A stretch of 51,882 bases of DNA, from contig CAAEMT010000035.1 of NCBI GenBank assembly GCA_900757145.1, positions 1 through 51,882 on the forward strand, in the 5' to 3' direction. Under the pieces are notes generated by a model. That model searched no databases. It was given only the letters and a program-made list of their open reading frames with translations, and was not told the origin of the DNA. Positions 9,100 through 17,851 of the stretch are shown piece by piece; positions within the stretch are counted from its first letter, which is position 1; every line of letters begins with the position of its first letter. Source of the DNA: Lachnospiraceae bacterium. GTDB lineage: Bacteria; Bacillota; Clostridia; Lachnospirales; Lachnospiraceae. Made by a program: the position numbers and the translations under genes.

Positions 9100-9759
9100 A
9101 TGAAACAGATGAAGATAGTTTATAAAGGCGGCGAAGGTGAGCTGATCGAGAAAAAATCGCGCTTTATCGCTACCGTGATTCCGGCAGAGAGTGAGGATGA
9201 GGCGCTTGAATTTATTGCGTCCATGAAAAAGAAATACTGGAACGCGACTCACAATTGCTTTGCATATGTGATCGGTGAAAATTACGAGATTCAGCGCTGC
9301 AGCGATGACGGAGAGCCGCAGGGAACGGCAGGCAGGCCGATGCTTGATGTTCTGCTCGGAGAGGAGATCCATAACGCGGCAGTTGTGGTCACGAGATATT
9401 TTGGCGGAACACTGCTTGGGACGGGAGGTCTGGTGCGCGCATACTCAAAGTCCGTTCAGGAAGGACTGCGCGCAAGTACCGTAATTGAGAAAAAGGTCGG
9501 AGCTCTGCTTCGCATCCAGACAGACTATAATGGGATCGGAAAGATACAGTATCTGCTTGGACAGAGAGGGCTTACGATTACAGATTCACAGTATACAGAT
9601 ATAGTGACAGTAGAGACGCTCGTGCCAAAAGAGCAGATAGAAGAGCTTCGGGAAGCAGTGACGGAGGGGACGAACGGACGTGCCGAATTTCCGGAGCAGA
9701 AAGATGTTTGTTTCGCTTTTCTTGACGGAGTTCCCCTGATTTTTCCGGATAGCGAATAA
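9100..9759 (+). CDS. YigZ/IMPACT family protein
   Basis: The protein has 219 residues. The N-terminal IMPACT domain (about 10-130) carries the family hallmarks THNCFAYVIG, SDDGEPQGTAGRP and VVVTRYFGGTLLGTGGLVRAY. A DUF1949-type ferredoxin-like domain occupies the C-terminal 70 residues. In E. coli and B. subtilis (YigZ, YvyE) the family is linked to translation or protein turnover, but the reaction is unclear. It starts the cluster followed by glutamate racemase. Confidence 0.9.
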   Translation: MKQMKIVYKGGEGELIEKKSRFIATVIPAESEDEALEFIASMKKKYWNATHNCFAYVIGENYEIQRCSDDGEPQGTAGRPMLDVLLGEEIHNAAVVVTRYFGGTLLGTGGLVRAYSKSVQEGLRASTVIEKKVGALLRIQTDYNGIGKIQYLLGQRGLTITDSQYTDIVTVETLVPKEQIEELREAVTEGTNGRAEFPEQKDVCFAFLDGVPLIFPDSE

Positions 9760-9849
9760 GAAGGGCATGTACTGCGGCTGCGGCGGTACGGGGTATCTGC
9801 GGTTTGCAGATGCACGGGAAATATGCAGCAGAAAGGGAAACATCAGATT

Positions 9850-10692
9850 ATGAATGACAGCAATACAGGAAATGCAGACTGCAAGGCGGCAGTAGGCGTG
9901 TTTGATTCAGGGGTAGGCGGGCTGACGGTCGCGAGGGAGATCATGAGGAATCTGCCAAACGAGCGGATCGTCTATTTCGGAGATACGGCGCGTCTGCCGT
10001 ACGGAAGCAAATCAAAAGAGACGATCATCCGGTTTTCAAAACAGATCATTCGCTTTTTGCGCACACAGAATATAAAGGCGATTGTGATCGCCTGCAATAC
10101 GGCGAGCGCTCTGGCCCTTGATGAGGTAGAGAAAGAGCTGGATATCCCGATCATCGGAGTGATAAAGCCGGGAGCACGGGTTGCTTCCGGTGTGACGAAA
10201 AACCGCCGCATCGGCGTGATCGGTACAGAGAGTACGATCAACAGCCATATGTACAGACAGACGATCCAGAAGATCGATCCGAGTATCACCGTATATGGCA
10301 AGGCGTGTCCGCTGTTTGTGCCGCTTGTAGAGGAAGGCTGGATGAAGGATCCGGTCACAGAAGTGGTGGCAAAGCGTTATCTGGATGAGCTTTTGCAGCA
10401 GGATATTGATACGCTGATTCTTGGATGCACTCATTATCCGCTGCTTCGGTCGCTTGTAGGGAAGATAGCGGGAGATTCGGTGACGCTTGTGAATCCGGCA
10501 TATGAGACGGCAAAAGAGCTTGAACGTCTGCTTTTGCGGCACGGTATCGTAAACCCTGGTGAAAAGACTGTAGGAAGGGAACCGTATCGCTTTTTTGTGA
10601 GTGATGCGGCAGATAAATTTAAGAATTTTGCGAATTCGATCCTTCCGTACGATGTAGAGACGATTCGGAAGATCAACATAGAGGAATACTAG
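9850..10692 (+). CDS. murI: Glutamate racemase
   Basis: A cytoplasmic enzyme interconverting L- and D-glutamate for peptidoglycan; 280 residues. The two catalytic cysteines are Cys82 in ACNTASA and Cys193 in GCTHYPL. Substrate-binding motifs FDSGVGGLTV and YFGDTARLPYG are near the start. The ATG at 9850 is preferred because AAAGGG lies 12 bases upstream; an in-frame ATG at 9823 adds nine residues with no clear site. The stop codon is TAG. The next gene follows after three bases, so an operon is likely. Confidence 0.95.
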   Translation: MNDSNTGNADCKAAVGVFDSGVGGLTVAREIMRNLPNERIVYFGDTARLPYGSKSKETIIRFSKQIIRFLRTQNIKAIVIACNTASALALDEVEKELDIPIIGVIKPGARVASGVTKNRRIGVIGTESTINSHMYRQTIQKIDPSITVYGKACPLFVPLVEEGWMKDPVTEVVAKRYLDELLQQDIDTLILGCTHYPLLRSLVGKIAGDSVTLVNPAYETAKELERLLLRHGIVNPGEKTVGREPYRFFVSDAADKFKNFANSILPYDVETIRKINIEEY

Positions 10693-10695
10693 ATT

Positions 10696-11145
10696 ATGAA
10701 AGAAGATATTTTAATCAGTGTAAAAGGGCTGCATACGCTTGATAAGGACGGTGAACAAGAAGAAATAGAAGTCATTTCCCCAGGAAAATATTATTTTAAG
10801 AACGGGAAGCATTATATCTTCTATGAGGAGCAGCCGCAGGACGGGACGGAGTGCATCCGTAACAGAATATCACTGTGCGATGGACTTCTGGAACTGCAGA
10901 AAAAGGGAGCGATGAGTACAAAAATGGTATTCGAGCGCGACAAGAGGAGCGAAAGCTGGTATAATACGCCGTTTGGGAACCTGCTTGCCGGAATAACAGT
11001 TACGGATATGCAGGTTAAGGAGGAGGAGCAGCAGATTGACATCAGTATTGAATACGATCTGGAGGTCAACTATGAGCGGCTTGCAGACTGCCGTATCGAA
11101 ATAAAGGTGATGGAAAAAGACAGCGGCTTATTTCATCTGACATAA
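10696..11145 (+). CDS. DUF1934 family protein
   Basis: The protein has 149 residues. The predicted all-beta, calycin-like sequence (DILISVKGLH near the start; YYFKNGKHYIFYEE; DISIEYDLEVN) matches the DUF1934/YwiB family of Firmicutes, whose function is unknown. It has no signal peptide. It is tightly linked to murI and ends at a terminator. Confidence 0.8.
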   Translation: MKEDILISVKGLHTLDKDGEQEEIEVISPGKYYFKNGKHYIFYEEQPQDGTECIRNRISLCDGLLELQKKGAMSTKMVFERDKRSESWYNTPFGNLLAGITVTDMQVKEEEQQIDISIEYDLEVNYERLADCRIEIKVMEKDSGLFHLT

Positions 11146-11151
11146 AAATGA

Positions 11152-11200
11152 AACCCCTTCAGCAAGAGGATTTTTAATACCTGACCTGAAGGGGTTATTT
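11152..11200 (+). terminator. Bidirectional terminator
   Basis: AACCCCTTCAG (11152-11162) pairs with CTGAAGGGGTT (11186-11196). T-rich runs follow in both directions. It separates the convergent DUF1934 gene and the membrane-anchored gene at 11210. Confidence 0.8.
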
Positions 11201-11209
11201 TGTTTCATA

Positions 11210-11662
11210 TTATTTTTTTCTGCTGAATTTTTCTTTTGTCCGTGCCCAGAAGCCTTTCTTTTTCTGTACTGTCTCAAGCGGTCCGCGCACACCTTTTACT
11301 TCCATGATGTAGATACCGCTGACGACTGCTTTTACTTCTTTCTTTACTGGGATAGTATCAAAGATAGCAGCGTCGCTGACAAGTGTCATGATTCTGGGAC
11401 CGACCTTTGCCTTTACGATCGGCAGCTTGGAACGGCGCATAAGCTTTGGCGTCTGGTCAATCACCATCTGAGGCAATCCTGACTGCTTAATCGGCAGTCG
11501 TTTCTTATCTATAATGAGCATCGTGACAGTCTGTTTCGCAGCTTCCATCTGTTCCTGCTGCACAGCCTGTTTTTTTTGCATCTTGCGTCCTACAAAATAA
11601 AGTATGACAAGTCCGATGACAAGAATCAGTAGTATAATGAGTAAAATATTTAACGCAGACAT
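11210..11662 (-). CDS. Small membrane-anchored protein of unknown function
   Basis: The family is not recognised by name. The product has 150 residues. The start at 11662 follows GGAGG six bases upstream; earlier in-frame starts lack a site. An N-terminal helix of about 22 hydrophobic residues (ALNILLIILLILVIGLVILYF) is followed by a basic, coiled-coil-like stretch (RKMQKKQAVQQEQMEAAKQ). A compact beta-rich domain and a Lys/Arg-rich tail (TKEKFSRKK) come next. The layout suggests a cytoplasmic domain tethered to the membrane. It is divergent from the secreted isomerase gene and has its own promoter. Confidence 0.7.
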   Translation of the reverse strand: MSALNILLIILLILVIGLVILYFVGRKMQKKQAVQQEQMEAAKQTVTMLIIDKKRLPIKQSGLPQMVIDQTPKLMRRSKLPIVKAKVGPRIMTLVSDAAIFDTIPVKKEVKAVVSGIYIMEVKGVRGPLETVQKKKGFWARTKEKFSRKK

Positions 11663-11694
11663 ATGTACCTCCATGTGTTTATAATCCGAAATAT

Positions 11695-11723
11695 ATTCTA
11701 TCATTCTTTGGAAAAAAGTGCAA
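11695..11723 (-). promoter_or_regulatory. Promoter of the membrane-anchored gene
   Basis: On the minus strand, TTGCAC (11723-11718) and TAGAAT (11700-11695) are 17 bp apart, 33 bases before the start codon. Confidence 0.6.
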
Positions 11724-11779
11724 TCATTCTTTAATTTTTCTTAAAAACACACTTTGTTCACCAAATGCGGAACAGCGTG

Positions 11780-11788
11780 TGCTATAAT
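11780..11788 (+). promoter_or_regulatory. Extended -10 promoter of the secreted isomerase gene
   Basis: TG at 11780-11781, one base, then TATAAT at 11783-11788 forms an extended -10 that can work with a poor -35. It lies 46 bases before the ATG. Confidence 0.5.
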
Positions 11789-11834
11789 GCAAAGGATTAA
11801 CGAAATAAATTTTATATCAGAAAGGGTAAATGAT

Positions 11835-13172
11835 ATGAGAAGAAAGAATTTAATGGCAGCACTGCTTTGTACTTTTGCGATGACGGCAGCATCTATTGCA
11901 CCGGTAACTGTGATGGCTGAGGAGACTGAGACTGTGACAGAGGCAGCAGCAGAAACAGAAGAAGCGGGAGAGGAAGCTGATACAGAAGCAGCCAAAGAGG
12001 ATGCCGCTGAAGCAGATGCGGAGACAGAAACGGAGGCAGAAACAGAGGCTGTTTTGCCGCGTCCTGAATATAACGCTCTTGATTATGTGACACTTGGCGA
12101 GTATAAGGGGCTTTCTGTTGCAGACCAGCCGATAGAAGTTACGGATGACCAGATTGATGAGGTGGTTCGTCAGAATATCCAGTTTGCAGACGCGCTTGAG
12201 AAGGTGACAGAAGGTACTGTAGAAGACGGCGATACGGCAAATATTGATTATGAAGGAAAGCTTGATGGGGAAGCATTTGACGGCGGCACAGCAAAGGGAT
12301 ATGATCTTGTGATCGGTTCGAATTCCTTTATCGAGGGCTTCGAGGACGGTCTTGTAGGCGTGGCTGTCGGAGAGACCATCGATCTGCCGCTTACATTTCC
12401 GGAGAATTACGGAAATGCAGATCTTGCCGGAAAAGAAGTCGTATTTACTGTTACGGTAAATGAGATCAAGCGTATGCCGGAGCTGACAGATGAATTGGCT
12501 TCTACGATTTCTGACGGAGAGTACACAGACGCGGCATCCTACCGTGACAGTATTCGCGCAGATCTTGAAGCACAGGCGCAGAAGCAGAAAGACACGATGA
12601 TGAAAGGAGAACTGCTGAAACAGGTAGCGGCAGGTTCTCAGATCAAAGAGTATCCGCAGGAGATGGTGGATTACGGTGTGGCAAACATGGACTCCTATTA
12701 CCACAGCATGGCAGAGCAGTATTCGATGGAATTCGAAGAGTTTTTAAGCTCTTTCCTTGGAATGACAGAGGAGGATTTCTCTGAGCAGGTCGTATTGGCT
12801 ACGCAGCAGAATCTTCAGCAGGAGATGTATCTGAAAGCAATCGCAGAGAGCGAAGGTATTGAAGTGACAGAGGAGGATCTTGCAGAGGCAGCAAAAGAAT
12901 TTGGCTTTGAGACAGTAGAAGAGTTTAACGCTGCCTACGGTGAGGATGTAGTACGTATCAGCGTTCTTCAGGACAAGACGCTTGATTTCCTGCTTGAGAA
13001 TGCAGTGATCACAGAGCCGGAGTCTGAGACAGAGGCAGCAGAGGGTGAGACAGAAGCCCCGGCACAGACAGAGGCAGCAGAGGATGAGACAGAAGCTCCG
13101 GCACAGACAGAGGCAGCAGAGAGTGAGACAGAAGCTCCGGTGCAGACAGAGGCACAGACGGAGGAAGGCTGA
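11835..13172 (+). CDS. Secreted trigger-factor-like peptidyl-prolyl isomerase
   Basis: The protein has 445 residues; the ATG at 11835 precedes a clear signal peptide ending near VMA-EE. After a Glu/Ala/Thr-rich linker comes an FKBP domain of trigger-factor type (DTANIDYEGKLDGEAFDGG; GFEDGLVGVAVGE; FPENYGNADLAGKEVVFTV). A helical trigger-factor C-terminal domain follows, and the tail carries 13-residue repeats. It lacks the N-terminal ribosome-binding domain, and the signal peptide places it outside the membrane, so it probably folds exported proteins, comparable in role to PrsA. There is no lipobox, so anchoring is unclear. The low-complexity linker and tail resemble those of the secreted protein at 4437. 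Confidence 0.9.
   Translation: MRRKNLMAALLCTFAMTAASIAPVTVMAEETETVTEAAAETEEAGEEADTEAAKEDAAEADAETETEAETEAVLPRPEYNALDYVTLGEYKGLSVADQPIEVTDDQIDEVVRQNIQFADALEKVTEGTVEDGDTANIDYEGKLDGEAFDGGTAKGYDLVIGSNSFIEGFEDGLVGVAVGETIDLPLTFPENYGNADLAGKEVVFTVTVNEIKRMPELTDELASTISDGEYTDAASYRDSIRADLEAQAQKQKDTMMKGELLKQVAAGSQIKEYPQEMVDYGVANMDSYYHSMAEQYSMEFEEFLSSFLGMTEEDFSEQVVLATQQNLQQEMYLKAIAESEGIEVTEEDLAEAAKEFGFETVEEFNAAYGEDVVRISVLQDKTLDFLLENAVITEPESETEAAEGETEAPAQTEAAEDETEAPAQTEAAESETEAPVQTEAQTEEG
13044..13160 (+). repeat. 39-bp tandem repeat, three units
   Basis: Units 13044-13082, 13083-13121 and 13122-13160 encode variants of ETEAPAQTEAAED at the C-terminus of the secreted isomerase. The third unit is the most diverged. 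Confidence 0.85.
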
Positions 13173-13228
13173 AACAGATACAGATAAAACACTGCAGGCA
13201 AATGGAAATGACAGGGGGGGGCGGAGTT

Positions 13229-14125
13229 ATGAAAAAAGCAGGCATGATTTTAGAGGGCGGAGGTCAGCGAGGTATCTTTACGAGCGGCGTTCTGGATTAC
13301 CTGATGAGGAAAAAGATAGTTGTCCCGTATGTGATCGGTGTTTCCGCCGGTGCGTGCAATGCGGTAGATTATGTGTCAGGTCAGATTCTGAGGACAAAGG
13401 AGTGCATGCTTGATGCGCAGCTTGATCATGAGCTGTACGGCGTACGCACGATGATGAAGACAAGATATTTTATGAATATGGATCTGATATTTGATCAGTT
13501 CCCAAATCATGACTATCCATTTGATTTTAAGTCATATGTGAAATCTCCGACTAGATGTCTGCTGACGACGACAAACTGTCTGACAGGCAGGGCAGAGTTT
13601 ATTGAGGAATACCGTGATCAGAAGCGTATGATGGCAGCCTGCCGCGCTTCTTCCAGTCTGCCGTTCGTTTCGCCTATCGTAGAAGTGGACGGGATTCCGA
13701 TGCTGGACGGTGGGATTGCTGACTCTGTTCCGATCCAAAAGGCGATTGCGGACGGATTCGATTATAATATCGTGATCCTTACGAGAGGAAAAGGATATTA
13801 TAAGAAAGAGGGCGCTTCTACTGTTGCCGAGCTTGCAAGAATTCATTACCGTAAATATCCGATGCTTGCGCGTGCGATTATGCGCCGCGCTCATATCTAC
13901 AACCGGGAGATGGATCTGATCGAACGACTTGAAAAACAGGGCAGAGTCTTTGTCATTCGACCGGAAATGCCGTGTGTGAGCCGAACAGAGCGAGATCTGG
14001 AAAAACTGGAGGATTTTTACTGGCATGGATACGAGATGGGAGAGAAACTGTATCCTGCGCTTAAGGAATGGATGGCGCAGCGCGAAGAGTGTGTGAGCCG
14101 GAAGAGGATGCTGATGCATCGCTGA
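13229..14125 (+). CDS. Patatin-like phospholipase
   Basis: A likely cytoplasmic serine acyl hydrolase of 298 residues. The oxyanion motif GGGQRG is at residues 10-15, the nucleophile is Ser39 in GVSAG, and Asp160 in DGGIAD completes the Ser-Asp dyad. It is of the YjjU/RssA-like bacterial patatin group. The ATG at 13229 follows a G-rich site (GGGCGGAG); an upstream in-frame ATG at 13202 is weaker. It lies 56 bases after the isomerase stop without an obvious terminator, so read-through is possible. The lipid substrate is unknown. Confidence 0.9.
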   Translation: MKKAGMILEGGGQRGIFTSGVLDYLMRKKIVVPYVIGVSAGACNAVDYVSGQILRTKECMLDAQLDHELYGVRTMMKTRYFMNMDLIFDQFPNHDYPFDFKSYVKSPTRCLLTTTNCLTGRAEFIEEYRDQKRMMAACRASSSLPFVSPIVEVDGIPMLDGGIADSVPIQKAIADGFDYNIVILTRGKGYYKKEGASTVAELARIHYRKYPMLARAIMRRAHIYNREMDLIERLEKQGRVFVIRPEMPCVSRTERDLEKLEDFYWHGYEMGEKLYPALKEWMAQREECVSRKRMLMHR

Positions 14126-14159
14126 TCGGAGTGCACGGTAAAAATAAAATATAAAAAAG

Positions 14160-14197
14160 ACGGGCAGACTGTTCTGAGTGAAACAGCCTGCCTGTTT
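14160..14197 (+). terminator. Rho-independent terminator
   Basis: A 14-position stem with one mismatch (left arm from 14160; right arm AACAGCCTGCCTGT) is followed by TTTTTT. It ends the patatin gene. Confidence 0.8.
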
Positions 14198-14259
14198 TTT
14201 AAAATCATATAAAGTTGAGAAGTATAAGATACTAATTGTGGAAAATATTTTATCTGGTT

Positions 14260-15477
14260 TTATTTTGCATACCGTCTCACGATTCCAAGCATTACTTTTA
14301 CAGCGAAATCCATACCCTCGGCTGTGATATGCTCGTAAGGGCCGTGGTAAGCGTAACCGCCTGTACCGAGATTCGGACAAGGCAGTCCGCGGAAGCTTAA
14401 GCGCGCCCCGTCTGTGCCGCCGCGGATCGGAGCAACATCCGGTTCCATACCGAGTTCACGTATCGCATCTTTAGCGTTGTCGATCAGATGCATGCATGGC
14501 GCGATAATCTCCGCCATATTGCGGTACTGCTGATGGATGGTAAGTACGGCAGTACCTTCGCCGTATTTTTCATTGATAAGCTTTTCGATATGGCGAAGCG
14601 TCTCCTGACGGCTTTCAAAATGAGCGCCGCTGTGATCGCGGATGATATACTGAAGCTTTGCGTGCTCTACGGTACCTTCCATCTCGGTCAGATGAAAAAA
14701 TCCCTCGTACATATCTGTGTGGGCCGGTGTTTCTCCTGACGGAAGCATGCTGTTGATCTCCATTGCCACAAGAGCAGCATTGATCATAGTATTTTTGGAT
14801 TCACCCGGATGGATATTGAAACCGTTTATTTCAAATTCCGCGCTGCATGCGTTGAAATTTTCATAGACGATTTCGTTTTCGCAGCCGCCGTCAGCCGTGT
14901 AGGCAAATTCAGCCCCAAAACCGGGAATATCAAATTCTTCGGCTCCGCTGCCGACCTCTTCATCAGGCGTGAAACCGATGCACACCTTTCCATGCGGTTC
15001 GCTGCTGTTTATCAGCTCTTCGGCAAGCGTCATAATCTCGGAGATACCGGCTTTGTCATCTGCTCCGAGCAATGTCGTACCGTCTGTAGTGATCAGAGTA
15101 CGTCCTTTTAACCGTGACAGATGCGGGAATTTTTCAGGTGACAGCGTCTTTCCGCTTGTTCCGAGAGCAATTTCTTCTCCGTCATAATTTTCATGGATCT
15201 GGGGATTCACATTTTCACCGCAAAAATCCGGGGCTGTATCCAGATGCGCAATAAAACCGATGGAAGTCTTATCTTCGTAACCTGGAGTAGCTGGAATCGT
15301 GCCATAAACGTAGCAGTTGTCTTCTACGCGTGCGTCTGTGATACCGAGCGCTTTCATCTCATCGACCAGTACACGCGCAAGGTCAAACTGACGCACAGTT
15401 GTTGGTACGGAAGCACTGCTCTCATCGCTCGTTGTGTGAATTTTTACATAATTTAAAAGTCTTTCGTATGCTCGCAA
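14260..15477 (-). CDS. pepT: Peptidase T (tripeptide aminopeptidase)
   Basis: A cytosolic M20 zinc tripeptidase of 405 residues, the usual family length. Metal-site motifs are HLDTAPD (His78, Asp80), GADDKAGI and DEEVGSGAEEFD. The C-terminal part has RGGTDGARLSFRGLPCPNLG. The start codon appears to be TTG at 15477, giving the family N-terminus MRAYERLLNYVKIHTTSDE, with AGGAG ten bases upstream. No in-frame ATG fits. It is monocistronic and recycles peptide-derived amino acids. Confidence 0.95.
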   Translation of the reverse strand: MRAYERLLNYVKIHTTSDESSASVPTTVRQFDLARVLVDEMKALGITDARVEDNCYVYGTIPATPGYEDKTSIGFIAHLDTAPDFCGENVNPQIHENYDGEEIALGTSGKTLSPEKFPHLSRLKGRTLITTDGTTLLGADDKAGISEIMTLAEELINSSEPHGKVCIGFTPDEEVGSGAEEFDIPGFGAEFAYTADGGCENEIVYENFNACSAEFEINGFNIHPGESKNTMINAALVAMEINSMLPSGETPAHTDMYEGFFHLTEMEGTVEHAKLQYIIRDHSGAHFESRQETLRHIEKLINEKYGEGTAVLTIHQQYRNMAEIIAPCMHLIDNAKDAIRELGMEPDVAPIRGGTDGARLSFRGLPCPNLGTGGYAYHGPYEHITAEGMDFAVKVMLGIVRRYAK

Positions 15478-15720
15478 TATTGAATTCTCCTGTCTGATAT
15501 ATTTTATAATAGGTAATTGTCCGTTACTTTTATGGTTCGGTCTGTACGGAACAGCTACTATAATATATTACTATAACAGCGGCAGAGAGGTTTGTAAAGA
15601 ATGAGACATTTTGCTTTTCTTTTTCAGATTTTGCCTTATAATAATAGTGAGGCGTCTGGCATACGGACGTAAAATTCTGAAATCAATGTAATATTAGGTT
15701 ATACCAAGGAGGATACAGAA

Positions 15721-16338
15721 ATGAAAGTTATTTTGATAAACGGCAGTGCGAAGAAGGAAGGATGTACAGCGGCAGCTCTCAACGAGGTGGCACGCGCTCT
15801 GCATGAGGAAGGGATAGAGACAGAGACGATATTTATCGGAAATAAAGCGCTGCAGGACTGCATGGGCTGCGGGAAATGCCGTGAGACGGGCAAATGTATT
15901 TTTGATGATCTCGTAAATGAGTTTGCAAAAAAAGCCGAGCAGGCAGACGGATTTGTGTTTGGCTCACCTGTTTATTATGCGCATCCGAGCGCAAGGCTTT
16001 TGGCATTCATGGACAGGGCGTTTTATTCAGGTGGAAAATATATGAAGCATAAGCCTGCGGCGGCAGTGCTGAATGCGCGCCGAGCCGGAACAACGGCGTC
16101 TATGGACGTAGTGAATAAATATTTTACGATCAATTCTATGCCGGTCGTTTCTTCGACATACTGGAATGATACGCACGGTTCAAAGCCGGAGGACGTACTT
16201 CAGGACAAAGAGGGTTTGTCTACCATGTACAATATCGGTAAAAATATGGCATGGTTGATCAAATGTATCGCACTCGGAAAAGAGCAGGGAATCACAGTGC
16301 CGGAGAATAAGAAGGAATTTACGAATTTTATCAGGTAG
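15721..16338 (+). CDS. Flavodoxin-fold NAD(P)H-dependent oxidoreductase
   Basis: The protein has 205 residues. The N-terminal FMN-binding loop is NGSAKKEGCTAAAL. A Cys cluster CMGCGKCRETGKC (Cys47, 50, 53, 59) resembles iron-sulfur flavoproteins and Clostridial flavodoxin-like reductases, and GSPVYYAHPSARL contacts the flavin. The ATG follows AAGGAGG. It could be an iron-sulfur flavoprotein or a plain FMN reductase; the Cys spacing alone does not settle this. It ends at a strong terminator. Confidence 0.85.
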   Translation: MKVILINGSAKKEGCTAAALNEVARALHEEGIETETIFIGNKALQDCMGCGKCRETGKCIFDDLVNEFAKKAEQADGFVFGSPVYYAHPSARLLAFMDRAFYSGGKYMKHKPAAAVLNARRAGTTASMDVVNKYFTINSMPVVSSTYWNDTHGSKPEDVLQDKEGLSTMYNIGKNMAWLIKCIALGKEQGITVPENKKEFTNFIR

Positions 16339-16373
16339 AATAAAGTCATAAGACAAAATAAAAACATATTTAT

Positions 16374-16424
16374 GCGTGCACATACAAAGTTAGAAATTAT
16401 TTGTATGTGTGCGCTATCTTTTTG
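16374..16424 (+). terminator. Rho-independent terminator
   Basis: A 15-bp stem with two G-T wobbles: GCGTGCACATACAAA (16374-16388) with TTTGTATGTGTGCGC (16400-16414), followed by TATCTTTTT. Confidence 0.85.
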
Positions 16425-16511
16425 CCCGTTTGCAGTGTTAATATTTATGAGAATGTAATGATACAGATGATAAATACGGCGCAGGTATCCGAAAGAGAAA
16501 GGGGGGAGTCT

Positions 16512-17090
16512 ATGTCCGGCGGTTTCTGGTCTGTGAGAAAAATGAAAAACGGCGATGAAGAGGAGCTGGAAAATTTTGTACGGGAATACTATCCGGCTAT
16601 ATTGCGGTACTGTTATCGCCATGTATTCGATGCAGATGAAGCGGAAGATATGACGCAGGAGACCTTTGAGCGGTTTTTTTCTTCCCTTGACCGGTACAGG
16701 CATTACGGGAAGGCATTGAATTATCTGTACGTGATTGCCGGAAATCTCTGTAAGAACGCTCTGCGAAGCCGGAGGGAGGTTGTATTTTCACAGCTTGGCG
16801 AGGACAGTGTAAAGAAGATTCTGCCGAAAGCGGCAAAAGGTTTCGGGACAGGAATACGCAGCAGGAAAGAAGCAGCGGACTCCGAGCTTCATGTAGTGCA
16901 AATAGATTTGGAGCAGGCAGTGCGGCAGATGCCGGAAGAGCTTCGGGAGGTTGTGATTTTGTATTATTTTCAGGAATTGAAGATAAGAGAGATTGCCGGA
17001 ATTTTGGAAATCGGTCTGCCGCTTGTGAAATATAGAATGAAAAAGGCAAAGGAGTACTTAAAAAATGAGCTTGGAGAGGATTATCTATAA
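16512..17090 (+). CDS. ECF-type sigma-70 family factor
   Basis: The protein has 192 residues. The ATG at 16512 follows GGGGGGAGT. Region 2 is at about 18-85 (EYYPAILRYCYRHVFDADEA; EDMTQETFERFFSSL). Region 4 is in the C-terminal third (MPEELREVVILYYFQELKIR; EIAGILEIGLPLVKYRMKKA), separated by a basic linker of about 45 residues. It lacks regions 1 and 3. It directs RNA polymerase to unknown promoters and heads an operon with a membrane protein and an ABC transporter. No zinc-finger anti-sigma gene is adjacent, so the membrane protein downstream is the best candidate for its control. Confidence 0.88.
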   Translation: MSGGFWSVRKMKNGDEEELENFVREYYPAILRYCYRHVFDADEAEDMTQETFERFFSSLDRYRHYGKALNYLYVIAGNLCKNALRSRREVVFSQLGEDSVKKILPKAAKGFGTGIRSRKEAADSELHVVQIDLEQAVRQMPEELREVVILYYFQELKIREIAGILEIGLPLVKYRMKKAKEYLKNELGEDYL

Positions 17091-17137
17091 GATACCTGAA
17101 ATCTTTTGAGTTTAATATCTTGAAAGGGGGGCGTAAA

Positions 17138-17851
17138 ATGATACAGCCGAGGGAAGAAAAGCTGCTTCAGACAATTCAGAAGTCAAAGGAAGCATTGTAT
17201 AAAAGTGAACAGGAAAAGCCGCTTAGCTGGTGGGAGTTTTTGTATGAGCAGATGATATATACGAAAAAAATATGGTGGCTGCTCCAATTTGCGCTGCTCG
17301 TGGTTTTGTGGTGGATTCTGTATACATCAAAAAGCAGTCTGTATATACAGCACAGCATGGGGATTTTAGCGCCGATGTTTGGCGTTTTAATTCTGCCGGA
17401 GCTGTGGAAAAGTAGAAGAAGCGGAACGGCAGAGATTGAGGGAGCATCCTATTATTCTCTTCGTCAGGTGTATGCGGCTAGGTTGCTGCTGTTTGGAATG
17501 GCGGATATACTGCTGATTTCGGGATTTTTGATCATGTCATTTTTAGCGACGCGGATTACAGTGTGGGAGCTTGCAATACATTTTATGCTTCCGTTTAATG
17601 TTACTTGCGGCATTTGCTTTGGAACATTTTGTGGCAGAAGGTGGAGTTCAGAGTATTTTTCCGCCTGTCTGTGCCTTGTCTGGTGCTTTGTGTGGGTAAG
17701 GATTATTCTGTCGCCGGGGCTATATGAGCAGATTGTTCCAGCAGTATGGGCAGGATGTGTCATTTTGTCCGTCGTATTTCTTTGTTGGAGTGTGTACAGT
17801 ATATTGAAAAATTGCGATATTTATTGGGAGGCAGATACAGCATGGAATTGA
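17138..17851 (+). CDS. Multi-pass membrane protein linked to ECF sigma factor
   Basis: The family is not recognised. The product has 237 residues. The ATG at 17138 follows AAAGGGGGG. The first 45 residues are polar and probably cytoplasmic. About six hydrophobic helices follow, with a short polar loop (ELWKSRRSGTAEIEG) after the second. It lies between the sigma factor and the ABC ATPase and overlaps the ATPase start by ten bases. Roles consistent with this are an anti-sigma sensor or a second membrane subunit of the transporter. There is no direct evidence for either. Confidence 0.75.
   Translation: MIQPREEKLLQTIQKSKEALYKSEQEKPLSWWEFLYEQMIYTKKIWWLLQFALLVVLWWILYTSKSSLYIQHSMGILAPMFGVLILPELWKSRRSGTAEIEGASYYSLRQVYAARLLLFGMADILLISGFLIMSFLATRITVWELAIHFMLPFNVTCGICFGTFCGRRWSSEYFSACLCLVWCFVWVRIILSPGLYEQIVPAVWAGCVILSVVFLCWSVYSILKNCDIYWEADTAWN

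Noticed and set aside
11850..12704. 284-codon minus-strand frame opposite the secreted isomerase
   Set aside because: Cys/Phe-rich shadow of Glu/Ala codons; no ribosome site.
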